Shown one piece after another: positions 10,801-18,982 of a DNA stretch of 64,000 bases. Under the pieces are notes generated by a model. It was not told where the DNA came from, ran no database searches, and was given only the letters and a program-made list of their open reading frames with translations. This DNA is from Nyssa sinensis (taxonomy: Eukaryota > Streptophyta > Magnoliopsida > Cornales > Nyssaceae). Position numbers and translations under genes: made by a program. The DNA lies in the NCBI GenBank assembly GCA_008638375.1, contig CM018035.1, positions 3,833,501 to 3,897,500 of the forward strand, written 5' to 3'. The first letter of the stretch is position 1, and each line of letters starts with the position of its first letter.

Positions 10801-11805
10801 GTCATTGGTCATGTGGTTGGTGCAGCCGCTGTCAATTAGCCAACTCTCAGTCGAACTACTGCTTGCAAAGCAAGATGCCACAAACAACTGATCTTCATCC
10901 TCTTGGTCTGCTACTTGGGCATCAACTTCCTGCTGCTGTGCCTTTTCTTTGCAAATTACTGCTTCATGTCCAAGTTGGTTGCACTTGGAACACTTAGCAT
11001 CAGGTCTTCTCCAACATCTAAATGGAGGATGACCCTTCTTTCCACAGTGCTGGCAAGGTGGATAGGATTTCTTCTGATTCCCATTCTTTCCTTTTGCTGT
11101 ACTTGCTCCACTTCTTTCAAAATCGTTCTGATGCTTGGCTGCCAACGCTCCCTCGATTGTTTTATCCTCCCTCATCAGTCTTCTTTGCTCTGGTGCTTGC
11201 AATGCATTAAGCAATTCTGCTAAGGAAATTTTTGACAAATCCTTGGTATTCTCCAAGGTAGTGATGGTAGCTTCATATCTTTCTGGCACTGTAACAAGAA
11301 TTTTTTCTACAATTCTTGAATCAGTAAACCCAGATCCAAGAAGCCTCACCTTGTTTGCAATGCTAAGAAGCCTGTCTGAGTAGTCTTTAATCGTCTCGGA
11401 GTCCTTCATTCTTTGAAGTTCAAATTCCCTGATCAAGTTCAGGACTTGCATCCCTTTGATTCTTTCATCTCCTGCATATTCTTCCTTGAGATAGTCCCAA
11501 ATGTCCTTAGCAGATTTGAGAGACATAATTCTGGTAAAAATCGTTGGTGAGACTGCCGCAAACAGACATGCCTTCGCCTTTGATTTTCTTGTTCTTTTTT
11601 CCTTGTATATCTTAATCTGTGCCACAGTAGGATTTGCTGGAAGAGGCTGAACTTCATAGTCTTCTTCAACTGCCTCCCACAGATCCAATGCGTCCAGATA
11701 AGTCTCCATACGAACTGCCCACATTTGATAGTTGTCTCCATCAAAAACTGGTGGAGCCACTGATGAAAAATTGAATTCACCTTCCATTGGAACACTCAAG
11801 TGCAC
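7888..11805 (-). CDS. Ty1/copia gag-pol polyprotein, 1305 aa, RT motif A altered
   Basis: One uninterrupted frame encodes Gag, protease, integrase, reverse transcriptase and RNase H in copia order. Gag (UBN2 type) covers about residues 10-220. Two zinc knuckles, CQHCGKKGHPPFRC and CSKCNQLGHEAVIC, lie at 251-285. Protease has IDSG at 324-327. The GAG-pre-integrase HKRLGHCH is near 453, and the integrase core has D516, D579 and E615 with the exact D-35-E spacing. Reverse transcriptase covers about 825-1070 with YVDD at 992-995. RNase H starts near 1150 (FSDSDWGG, STAEAEF), and the tail ADIFTKPL is intact. In RT motif A the aspartate of the usual QLDVKSAFLNG is tyrosine (Y907, codon TAT at 9087-9085). 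That Asp binds the catalytic metal, so I infer this copy makes an inactive polymerase. ATG 11805 is the first start after the primer site; Met7 could also serve. Confidence 0.95.
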   Translation of the reverse strand: MHLSVPMEGEFNFSSVAPPVFDGDNYQMWAVRMETYLDALDLWEAVEEDYEVQPLPANPTVAQIKIYKEKRTRKSKAKACLFAAVSPTIFTRIMSLKSAKDIWDYLKEEYAGDERIKGMQVLNLIREFELQRMKDSETIKDYSDRLLSIANKVRLLGSGFTDSRIVEKILVTVPERYEATITTLENTKDLSKISLAELLNALQAPEQRRLMREDKTIEGALAAKHQNDFERSGASTAKGKNGNQKKSYPPCQHCGKKGHPPFRCWRRPDAKCSKCNQLGHEAVICKEKAQQQEVDAQVADQEDEDQLFVASCFASSSSTESWLIDSGCTNHMTNDKELFRDLRPTDITKVRIGNGDFISVKGKGTITISSSAGPKKISDVLYVPEIDQNLLSVGQLINKGFKVIFEDSFCYIFDITGQEILRVRMKGKSFSFDPIKEEHAAFPTETSNTEIWHKRLGHCHLQSMQLLKRKELTTGLPAFGDHLPNCNACQYGKQNRKPFPKSTWRATQKLQLIHTDVSGPQRTPSLAGSRYYITFIDDFTRLCWIFFLKFKSEVAGVFWKFKKMVENQSGCRIQILRSDNGKEYTSKEFDSFCEEVGIEHQLTAPYSPQQNGVSERRNRYIMEMTRCMLHDKELPKKFWAEAASTAVFLQNRLPTKALKDKTPFEAWYGYKPSLNFLRVFGCVCFSHVPQVKRDKLDKRSEPGIFVGYSASSKAYKVYQPQTGKLIISRDVSFNEDVKWNWDQIQEPSTIKQKSSSPFQTADEHAPEQLQEELEEDLPIRGTRPLHDIYQRCNVAICEPASYEEAIKDQKWKKAMEEELSMIKKHKTWELVDRPKDRKIIGVKWVFRTKLNADGSINKHKARLVVKGYAQVFGIDYSDTFAPVARLDTIRLVLDVAAQNDWKVFQLYVKSAFLNGLLQEEIFVEQPEGFIEEFHEDKVYLLKKALYGLKQAPRAWYSRIDEHLLSLGFTRSLSEVTLYVKKKENDFLIVSLYVDDLLVTGNNAKTVDEFKQEMMLVFDMTDLGLMTYFLGMEIKQDEGEVFICQRKYAKEILKKFCMGECKAMTTPMSQKESLCKDDGTDKIDEGYFRSMVGCLMYLTATRPDILFAVSILSRFMHCASEMHLKAAKRVIRYIKGTVNFGVKFKKCQNFKLMGFSDSDWGGSVDDMKSTSGYCFSLGSGVFSWCSKKQETVAQSTAEAEFVAATAAVNQALWLRKLLCDLHMKQLNDTEVFVDNQAAIAISHNPVFHGKTKHFKIKLFFLREVQKEREVSLVYCSSEEQLADIFTKPLPANKFELLRQRLGVCSS

Positions 11806-11827
11806 TTACAGATCCCTCAAGAATAAA

Positions 11828-11839
11828 GCTCTGATACCA
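11828..11839 (-). other. Primer-binding site of the young copia element
   Basis: The minus strand reads TGGTATCAGAGC, three bases inside the 5' LTR end. It is complementary to the 3' end of initiator tRNA-Met. Confidence 0.92.
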
Positions 11840-11841
11840 AT

Positions 11842-12161
11842 TGTAAGTTTAAAAGCTGAAAGAGCAATTCTGTAGACTAAGATTTGCTGATAAGAAGGGA
11901 GAGATATACAGGAATGAAAAATTGGGAATTCAATCTTATTTCAAATTGTAATTTTGCATACAATATAAAGACTGAAAAATTAACTAAAAACCGAGAATCA
12001 TGCCATGAGGCACTACTAGATATAACAAAATAACCAAATCCTATAAACTAGGAACAGATAAACAAGATTAAACATCCTACAAAACAGCAGCAGATAAACT
12101 TGACAGATCTGATCCTGATGCACATAATCTGATCTGATCCTGATGCACAAAACCAGCAACA
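11842..12161 (-). repeat. 5' LTR of the young copia element
   Basis: This 320 bp copy carries the element's own promoter role by position. It is nearly identical to 7556-7875 (one difference seen). Confidence 0.96.
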
Positions 12162-12479
12162 CAAACCACCACCGAGTGGCCCAGATCAACGGTGGTGGTG
12201 GAGCGGCCATGGGTGGCTGGCCGGTGTTGTTCTGGGTAGAGAAAATAAGAGAGAGAGGGAGGTGAGATGGAGTGGGAGTGGGGAGAGAGAGAGGTGAGAG
12301 AGGAAAAATAAAGAATAAAAAATATATTATTAAAATATAAGAGTAATTTGATAAATCGACTAACTTTGTTAACATTGTTTGGAGACAATTTCTAGCAGGA
12401 GAAACAGTGTTATTTTTAAAATTATAGAAAAAGTTTATGTAGTTGTTAAAAACTTCGTACAAGGTAAATGTAATTATTT

Positions 12480-13166
12480 CTTTCACAAACTATTAAAAAA
12501 ACCCCATTAGGAATTCATGATTCAATTAGTTTCAAGCTATAGCCATTCAACTTTAACTAATTTTTATAATGGTTAAAATTTGTTTGATCAACTTGATCTT
12601 TTCAATAATATATTTCATATGCAGGGGTGCCCATGATATAGTGAGGCTTGATTTTTCTTTTGATGCCGATGCTGCAATATTTTGAGTGATGTCCAAATTG
12701 GAGTTAAAAAGATTCCTGTGAGTGATAAATCTGGCTAAAAGACCCCAGCTGCCAAAAATATTATGCTTTAGTTTGCCCAACCAAAGGGTTATGTTAATAT
12801 TGTCAGAATCTGGTTCATGTAGATGTAACCTAGCTCATGTTTGCTCTTGGGGCCAACTGAATCTGTTTAGTTCAATTCCAGTCAGGGACTTAGCTTATAT
12901 TAAAGAGTAAGCCACAGGTTCGGACACCCCGAGTTTTCGTTTCAATGGAGTCCACAGTACGTCTTCTCAAGTATGGTTCATTGCCTGGCTTTTGAGGCCT
13001 CCGCCTCTCCCTAGCCGGAGCCATCTTCTACAAGCTATTATCTACATTTATGCTTCTCCAGGTATATTTGGCTTCTTAAGAATAATGTCATTTTCCAACA
13101 AGATTGTCTTCTCCCTCTTTATGCTTTGTATAAACTATGAAGTTATTTTTCCACCACTCATACCCC

Positions 13167-13201
<35 letters not shown>

Positions 13202-13490
13202 AATAGTCAAGGAATCACTAGCAAGGTGAAATGGGAATTCTGAAGAACAGAAGTAACAAATTTGTCACATGCAAGACTTGAAAATTTCTTCTTTTAAGAT
13301 CTTCATGATCAACATTTCTAAAACAAGAAGTAAATGTTTTGTTACCATGAAAACTTCTCACAAATATAAATTAAAAATGAAAAAGAAAAGAAAATCCTCT
13401 TCCTAGAACTAACTCAACCTATATTGCAAAGGTGTCAGAGTGCTGGTGACCCCAGCACTTCTTTCTTTTGTTGCATTGGAGCTCATTAAT
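12480..13490. other. Intergenic downstream of SULTR, with (CT)n at 13171-13198
   Basis: The region lies between the MULE-like end and the SULTR stop codon. It includes the 3' untranslated region of the transporter gene at its right side and a 14-unit CT microsatellite at 13171-13198. No coding frame with family resemblance was found. Confidence 0.5.
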
Positions 13491-13493
13491 AAT

Positions 13494-16400
13494 TCAGGGG
13501 TGAGCCTTCCATTGTGATGATATGTCAGCCACGGCTTCTCCCACTGTCAAATAGAGTCCATTCAAACCAAAGGACTCCAAGATATTCGACTGATGCAGCT
13601 TTTCCATCACATTTCCAACAGGATTTGCCAACACAAGCTGCATAAAGAGGTGAATTACTGTCAAAACACAGCCACTATTTTATAAAACGAGAGCTAGAAC
13701 CAGAAATTTAAGGTTTTATAAAATTAGTTCAGTGATTCGGCTTGCCTGAAGTGATCTCTTTTCCAAAATCCTTCTGAGTTCACATATTGTGTCGATACCA
13801 CTTGTGTCTATGGCTGTCACAGCTGAGGGGAAAATGAAAAGAGTTGTTAACTTCTTTATGCTTTAATCCTAATTCTTTTATAATACTAATTTTAAGGCAA
13901 TTGAGGGTAGCAATATCACAAGCAAAACCAGTTGTTCACTGAGAAGTAAATGAATAATTCTTCCATATTGACTAACATACCGGTCATGTCCAAAATTATG
14001 CATTTCATGGTACTTTCATTGTTTGCTGCTATCCGCTCTTCCTCCTCCCGAACCCATCTTAAAATCCTGGAAATGGGACATTTCATCAATTAGACCACCA
14101 TTAAAGAAGGAGATGCTCCCATGCTCATGAAATCACTACAAGATCCTAATACTAATCTCTACTGAAATGTCATGAAAGTTTGTGATCTGAAAACTAACCT
14201 TTCTTGTAGGTATGTGGAATTTGCAAAGTAGATGGGAGACTCAACTGCAAGTATAAGAAATTTAGGAATTCTTAAAGCTTCTCTATATCGGTTAAGATTT
14301 TGGTATATTTGAGTTCCAGGAATGTTCCCCAAAACCCCAGTGTTTGGCCTGGTGACATGCAAGAGAATCTTGAAAACTGAAACTCCAACCTGAAAGTTGC
14401 AGCCAAAACTGTCAGATACTCACCAGAGTAAATATTCACACCTATGTAAAAGTTAAATGAACATCAACACCAACCAAATTGTCTAGAAGTTTAGCGAGGC
14501 AAAATCATGTAAATTTTTTCAATTTAGAATATAAATAAGCAAGAACAGGACTACTCAGAATATGGAAGTGAAATAAGCAAGAAACATGTCATTGGAAAGA
14601 AAAGCATACTGCGATGGCAAGGCCCAGGGGTACTGAAATGAACAGAACACCAAAAAAGGAACACAAGCAAGCCAAGAAATCAAGCTTGTCAACTTTCCAT
14701 AACTGAAACGCAGCCTGATAATCAATTAGCCCAATCACAGCGGTTATGATAATCGCTGCCAGGATGACATTGGGAGTGTAATAGAACAGTGGCATGAGAA
14801 ACAAGAGAGTCACAAGCACGGCTGATGCCAATATTACGTTTGAAACCACTGTTTGTGCTCCGGCGTTGTAGTTTACAGCAGATCGAGAAAATGATCCTGT
14901 AAGATTAATAGATGTAAAAAAAAGATGCTTTGATTGTGTTGTGAATATTGATTCATTATAAGTTGGAATAGGTTAAATAATAAAAGGATCATCACCTGTG
15001 GTTACATAACATGAAGAGCAAGAACCAGCCATGTTCATGAGACCAATAGCCATCATTTCTTTGTTACCATCAACTTGGTAGTTTTTCAAAGAAGCAAATG
15101 TCCTCCCCACAGCAATTCCTTCCTGCAAAAAAGTTGAAATTTCTTCATAGTCAACCTTATTTCCAAACATAAAAGAAGTTGATTCTTATTTTGATCCTGT
15201 TCACAACTTTCACATGGGAAGTTGAGGTGAGGAACTCAAAGGAATCTGTCCATTGCTCGTCATGTTATCAGCAAATTTGACAGTCACATGATAAAAGCCA
15301 GTCATCTTAGGCATCTCCAGTAGCGAACCAACCCAGACTCCCCCCCCCCCCTCCAAAAAAAAAATCCTCTCCGGCATTAGACTCAGTCACTCAAACCCAT
15401 ACCAAATCCATTTTTACTCAAGTTCAAACTCAAATCCGTGCAATACCATTAGCATAATCACTGTTCAAAGCTAAATTTGGAACTTTTAGGACTGGGACAA
15501 GGTGACAATTTTTAAAATAGATTTGAGTAAAATTAAGTAATTGCTGGAGAGTATCAAGCTCAAATGAAGCTTTTACTCAAATTTGCGTAAAGATTTGAGT
15601 CACTGCTGGAGATGAACTTATCAAGAGCCTAGTTCAAATAAAACCTAAGTGGAGATAAAGGCTAGTTAATGAATATGCAACTTACTGTGAGGGATAAGAT
15701 TCCAGTTACAATGCCAGTTTTGATGGCAACTGCTAGATAAGGACCATGAAAATATAGCATGTTTGATGAAGGTGGATTCAGACCCTTTGGCAATTGGCCA
15801 ATCTGTACATCAAATTTGCAATTTAGAAAAGACAGTGGAAACTGCAAAGAAAGAATTTTCAGGGTATAGCATAAAATTATATGGACAACACTTAAATCAA
15901 ATAATGATTTCTTACAATTGAAATCCCATGAGCCTTTGATCTTAGTAGGGAGACTACAAGAGTTGATAGAATGACTGATGTTAATGGAGCTGCTGCTGAA
16001 ACCCAAAAAAGTTTTGGGTTCCTCATGCTCTGTATTTAGCCAAAACAGAAGTTTAAGAACAAATTAATTTGTATTAACAGGGAAATCCAAAAACAAATTA
16101 TATAAAATCTTATATTTGGAGATTTTAAAGGCACTTACAATTTTCCTTGTTGTCAATAGAAATACCAGAAAACTCAAGCCCATTACAATTGTTTTCCAAG
16201 ACCACTGCAAAAATCAAATTTAGAAGAATCAATATCTTCTAAGGAAAACTATAACTTCATTAGAAGAATTCTTATTCAACCTCAAAAAATTTCCTTTCCA
16301 AAAGGGATACTTCAGTCTCCATTTAGTTCGCAATTTGAAAGTGTTTTCCTTACCTTTGAAAGAAAATTTTCATTTTGATTGCATTAGAAACTGCTTCCAA

Positions 16401-18227
16401 AGGGTCCTTGAACATCAACTACTTAAATGAAGCTTCTAAAAAAGCAAATTTAGAAGAATCAATATCTTCTAATGAAACTATAACTGCTTAAGAAGAATTC
16501 TTATTCAGCCTCAAAAAAATGAAAGGGATACTTCAGTCTCCATTTAGTTAGCAATTTGAAAGTGTTTTCCTTACTTTTGAAAGCAAATTTTCATTTTGCT
16601 CACAATAGAAACTACTTCCAAAGGGTACTTGAACATCAACTAGTTAAATGAAGCATCTTAAAAACAAAATTTAGAAGTATCAACATCTTCTCATGAAAAC
16701 TTTAACTTCATAAGAAGAATTCTATTTCAACCTCAAAAAATGACCTTTCCAAAAGGGATACTTCAGTTTCCATTTAGTTAGCAATTTGAAAGTGTTTTCG
16801 TTACTTTTGAAAGCAAAAGTTCATTTTGATCACAATAGAAACTGCTTCCAAAGGGGTACTTGAATTGAACATCAACTAGTTAAATGAAGCTTCTTACCTC
16901 ATCTTTGTGGCTGAAAACAGAGGCTAACACAGGGACTATTTGCATCTTGGTAGTGAAGTGAACAATTCCGAGCAGCCCTTTTAATTGCTGCAATGAAACG
17001 ATGACTGCTGCACCAGCCATGAACCCAACAAGAGTTGCCTTTGACAGAAAATCAATAACAAATCCTAACCTGCAAATTTCCCAATCTAAATCAATCAGAA
17101 TATGGGAACAGAGAAAAATAAGTCTTTTTCCTATATGCTGCTGCCACTCTGGAGAATTTTCATGATGTTTTTTTTTTTTTAAATTATGCCTAATATCCTA
17201 CAATTTTTTGCTACTAACAATTTGTTTTGTGATTACAACTTTACAACTGTTAATGACTTTCCTGCAATATTTTTCCCTGAATTTATTTCCATTTGTAACT
17301 AATAAAACTGAAATCAATTTCCATAATATTTTCCTATGAAACAATATAATAACAACACTAGAGATGAGCATATTTGATACCTTAATAAACCCAAAGAAGC
17401 ATGAAATAAACCAGCAAAGAAGGTGGCAGTGAAAGCCATTTGAAGATACAGAATTGGTTCTTCTGTATAAGAAACTGCCTCATTAATCATAGTGCCCATG
17501 ACAAGAGATGCTATTGAGACTGGACCCACTGCCAGATGTCTAGAACTCCCAAGGACGGAGTATATCAATGGTGGCACAAAGCTTGAATCTGCATAGATAA
17601 AACACAGTTCAAGTAAAAATCATTTTTAAAAAATAGAAACATTTGAAATCCAAAAGAAAACCCAGTCATGAAACAGTTTCTAAATCTTGTTAAATGTAAA
17701 TACTCACAAAGCCCAATTATTGGAGGCAAATTTGCAAGCTTGGCATAACTAATTCCCTGCAGTAAAAGGAACAAATTATATCCTATATTTTTATGATAAC
17801 AATCCAAAAGAAGTGAAATATAAACAAAATCCAACTCTGAGAGAGTGACAGAGAGAGAAGGAATATAAGTAATGGTTTGTCTTCTTACCTGTGGGATTGC
17901 AAGGCTTGCAATGGTGAGACCAGCGATGATATCAGACCTCAAAAGCTTGAAACTATAATTAGGTCCCCACTGAAAAATGGGGAAGAAAAACTGAAGACCC
18001 AACACCAGTTTTCTAAAGCATGTTTGGTTTTTGAATCTGTGAAGTGGGTCATCAGGGAAGAAGATCTCAGAGAGTCTGTGTTTGAGTTTCTGAAGAGTGG
18101 TCTGGGGTGGTGGCAAGCAAACTCTGTGTAGTTCCAATGGTGACATTGCTTCTGTTGAGACTGTGACAATGTTTTCTGGGCATGTATGGCCTGAGAAGTG
18201 TTCCACTCTGTTTGAGTTTATTCCCAT
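13494..18227 (-). CDS. SULTR3;4: SULTR3;4-like sulfate/phosphate transporter, 13 exons, 658 aa
   Basis: Complete minus-strand gene. Exons: 17889-18227, 17708-17756, 17381-17588, 16898-17069, 16139-16204, 15916-16029, 15686-15802, 14996-15122, 14610-14896, 14199-14389, 13981-14066, 13746-13822, 13494-13637; they join in frame to 658 codons plus TGA. The product is an SLC26-type plasma-membrane anion transporter: a cytosolic N-terminus ([13 protein letters not shown]), a multi-helix Sulfate_transp domain from about residue 95 ([49 protein letters not shown]), then a STAS domain from about 515 to 645 with DTSG at 591-594. Wording and length point to the SULTR3;4 branch, whose rice member distributes phosphate; substrate here is inferred. 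Intron 12 uses a GC donor (CAG|GCAAGC). ATG 18227 was chosen because upstream in-frame codons lack ATG. Introns 4 and 7 hold repeats. Confidence 0.96.
15307..15620. mobile_element. Harbinger/Tourist-type MITE in SULTR intron 7
   Basis: The segment 15310-15617 begins GGCATCTCCAGTAG and ends CACTGCTGGAGATGAAC, giving short inverted ends (CATCTCCAG / CTGGAGATG). It is flanked by TTA on both sides (15307-15309, 15618-15620), the usual target of PIF/Harbinger elements. The last three bases do not pair, so the exact right end is uncertain. Internal wording (GATTTGAGTAAAATT, TTTTACTCAAATTTG) recurs at 57371-57905. It lies wholly within the intron. Confidence 0.55.
16216..16890. repeat. Triplicated ~225 bp block in SULTR intron 4
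   Basis: The block TAGAAGAATCAATATCTTCT recurs at 16221, 16451 and, as TAGAAGTATCAACATCTTCT, at 16672. Each copy continues through GGGATACTTCAGT(C/T)TCCATTTAGTT, CAATTTGAAAGTGTTTTC and CATCAACTAGTTAAATGAAGC. Periods are about 230 and 221 bases. The third copy runs right up to the splice donor of exon 4 at 16893-16897. Confidence 0.88.
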
Positions 18228-18360
18228 CTCTGCACAGCCACTCAAATGTGCAAGAAACGACTCTGCGCGGGTTGAAGAGAGACAGACAGAGAGAGTGAGA
18301 GAGAGAGAGAGGAATTACAGTTACGAAGCAGTTGCTGGTATTTGTTCAAAGAACATACTC

Positions 18361-18371
18361 GCCCTTTTATA
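18361..18371 (-). promoter_or_regulatory. TATA box of the SULTR gene
   Basis: The minus strand reads TATAAAAGGGC, about 134 bases upstream of ATG 18227. The orphan paralogue has the same box at 2194-2203. A purine-rich GAGA tract on the plus strand (18270-18313) lies in the inferred 5' untranslated region. Confidence 0.65.
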
Positions 18372-18727
18372 GTGTGATGACAGAAGGAGAATTATCTAAT
18401 GCGACACTCCATTCATTTCACTGTTTAATGTAAGGAAGATTTTTGAATGCATCCGGTAAAGTGTGATGACTTCTCACATAATTTTTAAATTTTTCAAGAT
18501 TTATTATAAATGACTTTTGTATATATTTAGAAAAAAAATAATGTTATACTTTTTAAACATGTATTCTAAATTTATATATCAAATGATGTGATATTAATGT
18601 AAAATTGTTTTAATGATAGTATTTTAAATTATATGATTAATGTGATCCTGTCATGTTAATGCCACATCATTGAGATAAGAATTTGTGATATAAATTTGAA
18701 AAAAATCCTGGTAGAAACCTAGCCCAT

Positions 18728-18982
18728 GAACCTGTGAAGTTACCAACTCATCTAAAAGCTTAAGTTATTAGAGAAGGTGTAACTTTATTATTATATTCTC
18801 TAACACGCCCCCTCACGTGTGACCACTTTGAGCCTACACGTGTCAATTCATATTTTTTTGGGTGACGGATTTGAACTCAGGACCTTTGGCCTGCTCTGAT
18901 ACCATGTGAAGTTACCAACTCATCTAAAAGCTTAAGCTATTAAAGAAGGTGTAACTTTATTATTATATTTTCTAACAGAACC
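18728..18982 (-). mobile_element. TRIM (miniature LTR retrotransposon), 245 bp, with TSD
   Basis: Two 73 bp terminal repeats (18733-18805 and 18905-18977) enclose only 99 bases. The target-site duplication GAACC is perfect (18728-18732, 18978-18982). On the minus strand the LTR begins TGTTAG and ends TTCACA. A primer site TGGTATCAGAGC lies at 18893-18904, and a polypurine tract GAGGGGG precedes the 3' LTR. The two LTRs differ at only about three positions. The element has no coding capacity, so it must be mobilised in trans. It lies about 360 bases upstream of the SULTR TATA box. Confidence 0.9.

Larger units (their letters stand above)
7551..12166 (-). mobile_element. Full-length young Ty1/copia retrotransposon with TSD
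   Basis: The element spans 7556-12161 (4606 bp). It has two 320 bp LTRs (7556-7875 and 11842-12161) and a perfect 5 bp target-site duplication CAAAC (7551-7555, 12162-12166). By reading both LTRs I find one difference, T versus C near base 15. The insertion is therefore very recent. On the minus strand the order is 5' LTR, primer site TGGTATCAGAGC (11828-11839), one uninterrupted gag-pol frame (7888-11805), polypurine tract AAGGAGGAG (7876-7884) and 3' LTR beginning TGTTGCTGG. This is the layout of a complete autonomous copia element. One catalytic residue of its reverse transcriptase is altered (see the CDS). Confidence 0.97.
6350..12477. mobile_element. Probable MULE-like element with long inverted ends, split by copia
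   Basis: The left end (about 6350-6500) and the reverse complement of the right end (about 12330-12477) align. Both start with a variant of GTAAATTATACTTATCTCC, continue through a shared AAATAACACTGT(C/T)TCTC block, and later share GTTAACNAAGTTAGTCGATT-like sequence. Long, AT-rich imperfect inverted repeats of this wording are typical of plant Mutator-like elements. Without the copia insertion the element would be about 1.5 kb. It contains a GC-rich block (6905-7345 plus 12167-12240) unlike its surroundings, which could be captured host DNA. No transposase was seen. I could not find a clean 9 bp target-site duplication, so the ends are approximate. Confidence 0.45.

Noticed and set aside
8681..11383. 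Several plus-strand frames opposite the copia gag-pol
   Set aside because: They are shadows of the intact minus-strand polyprotein.
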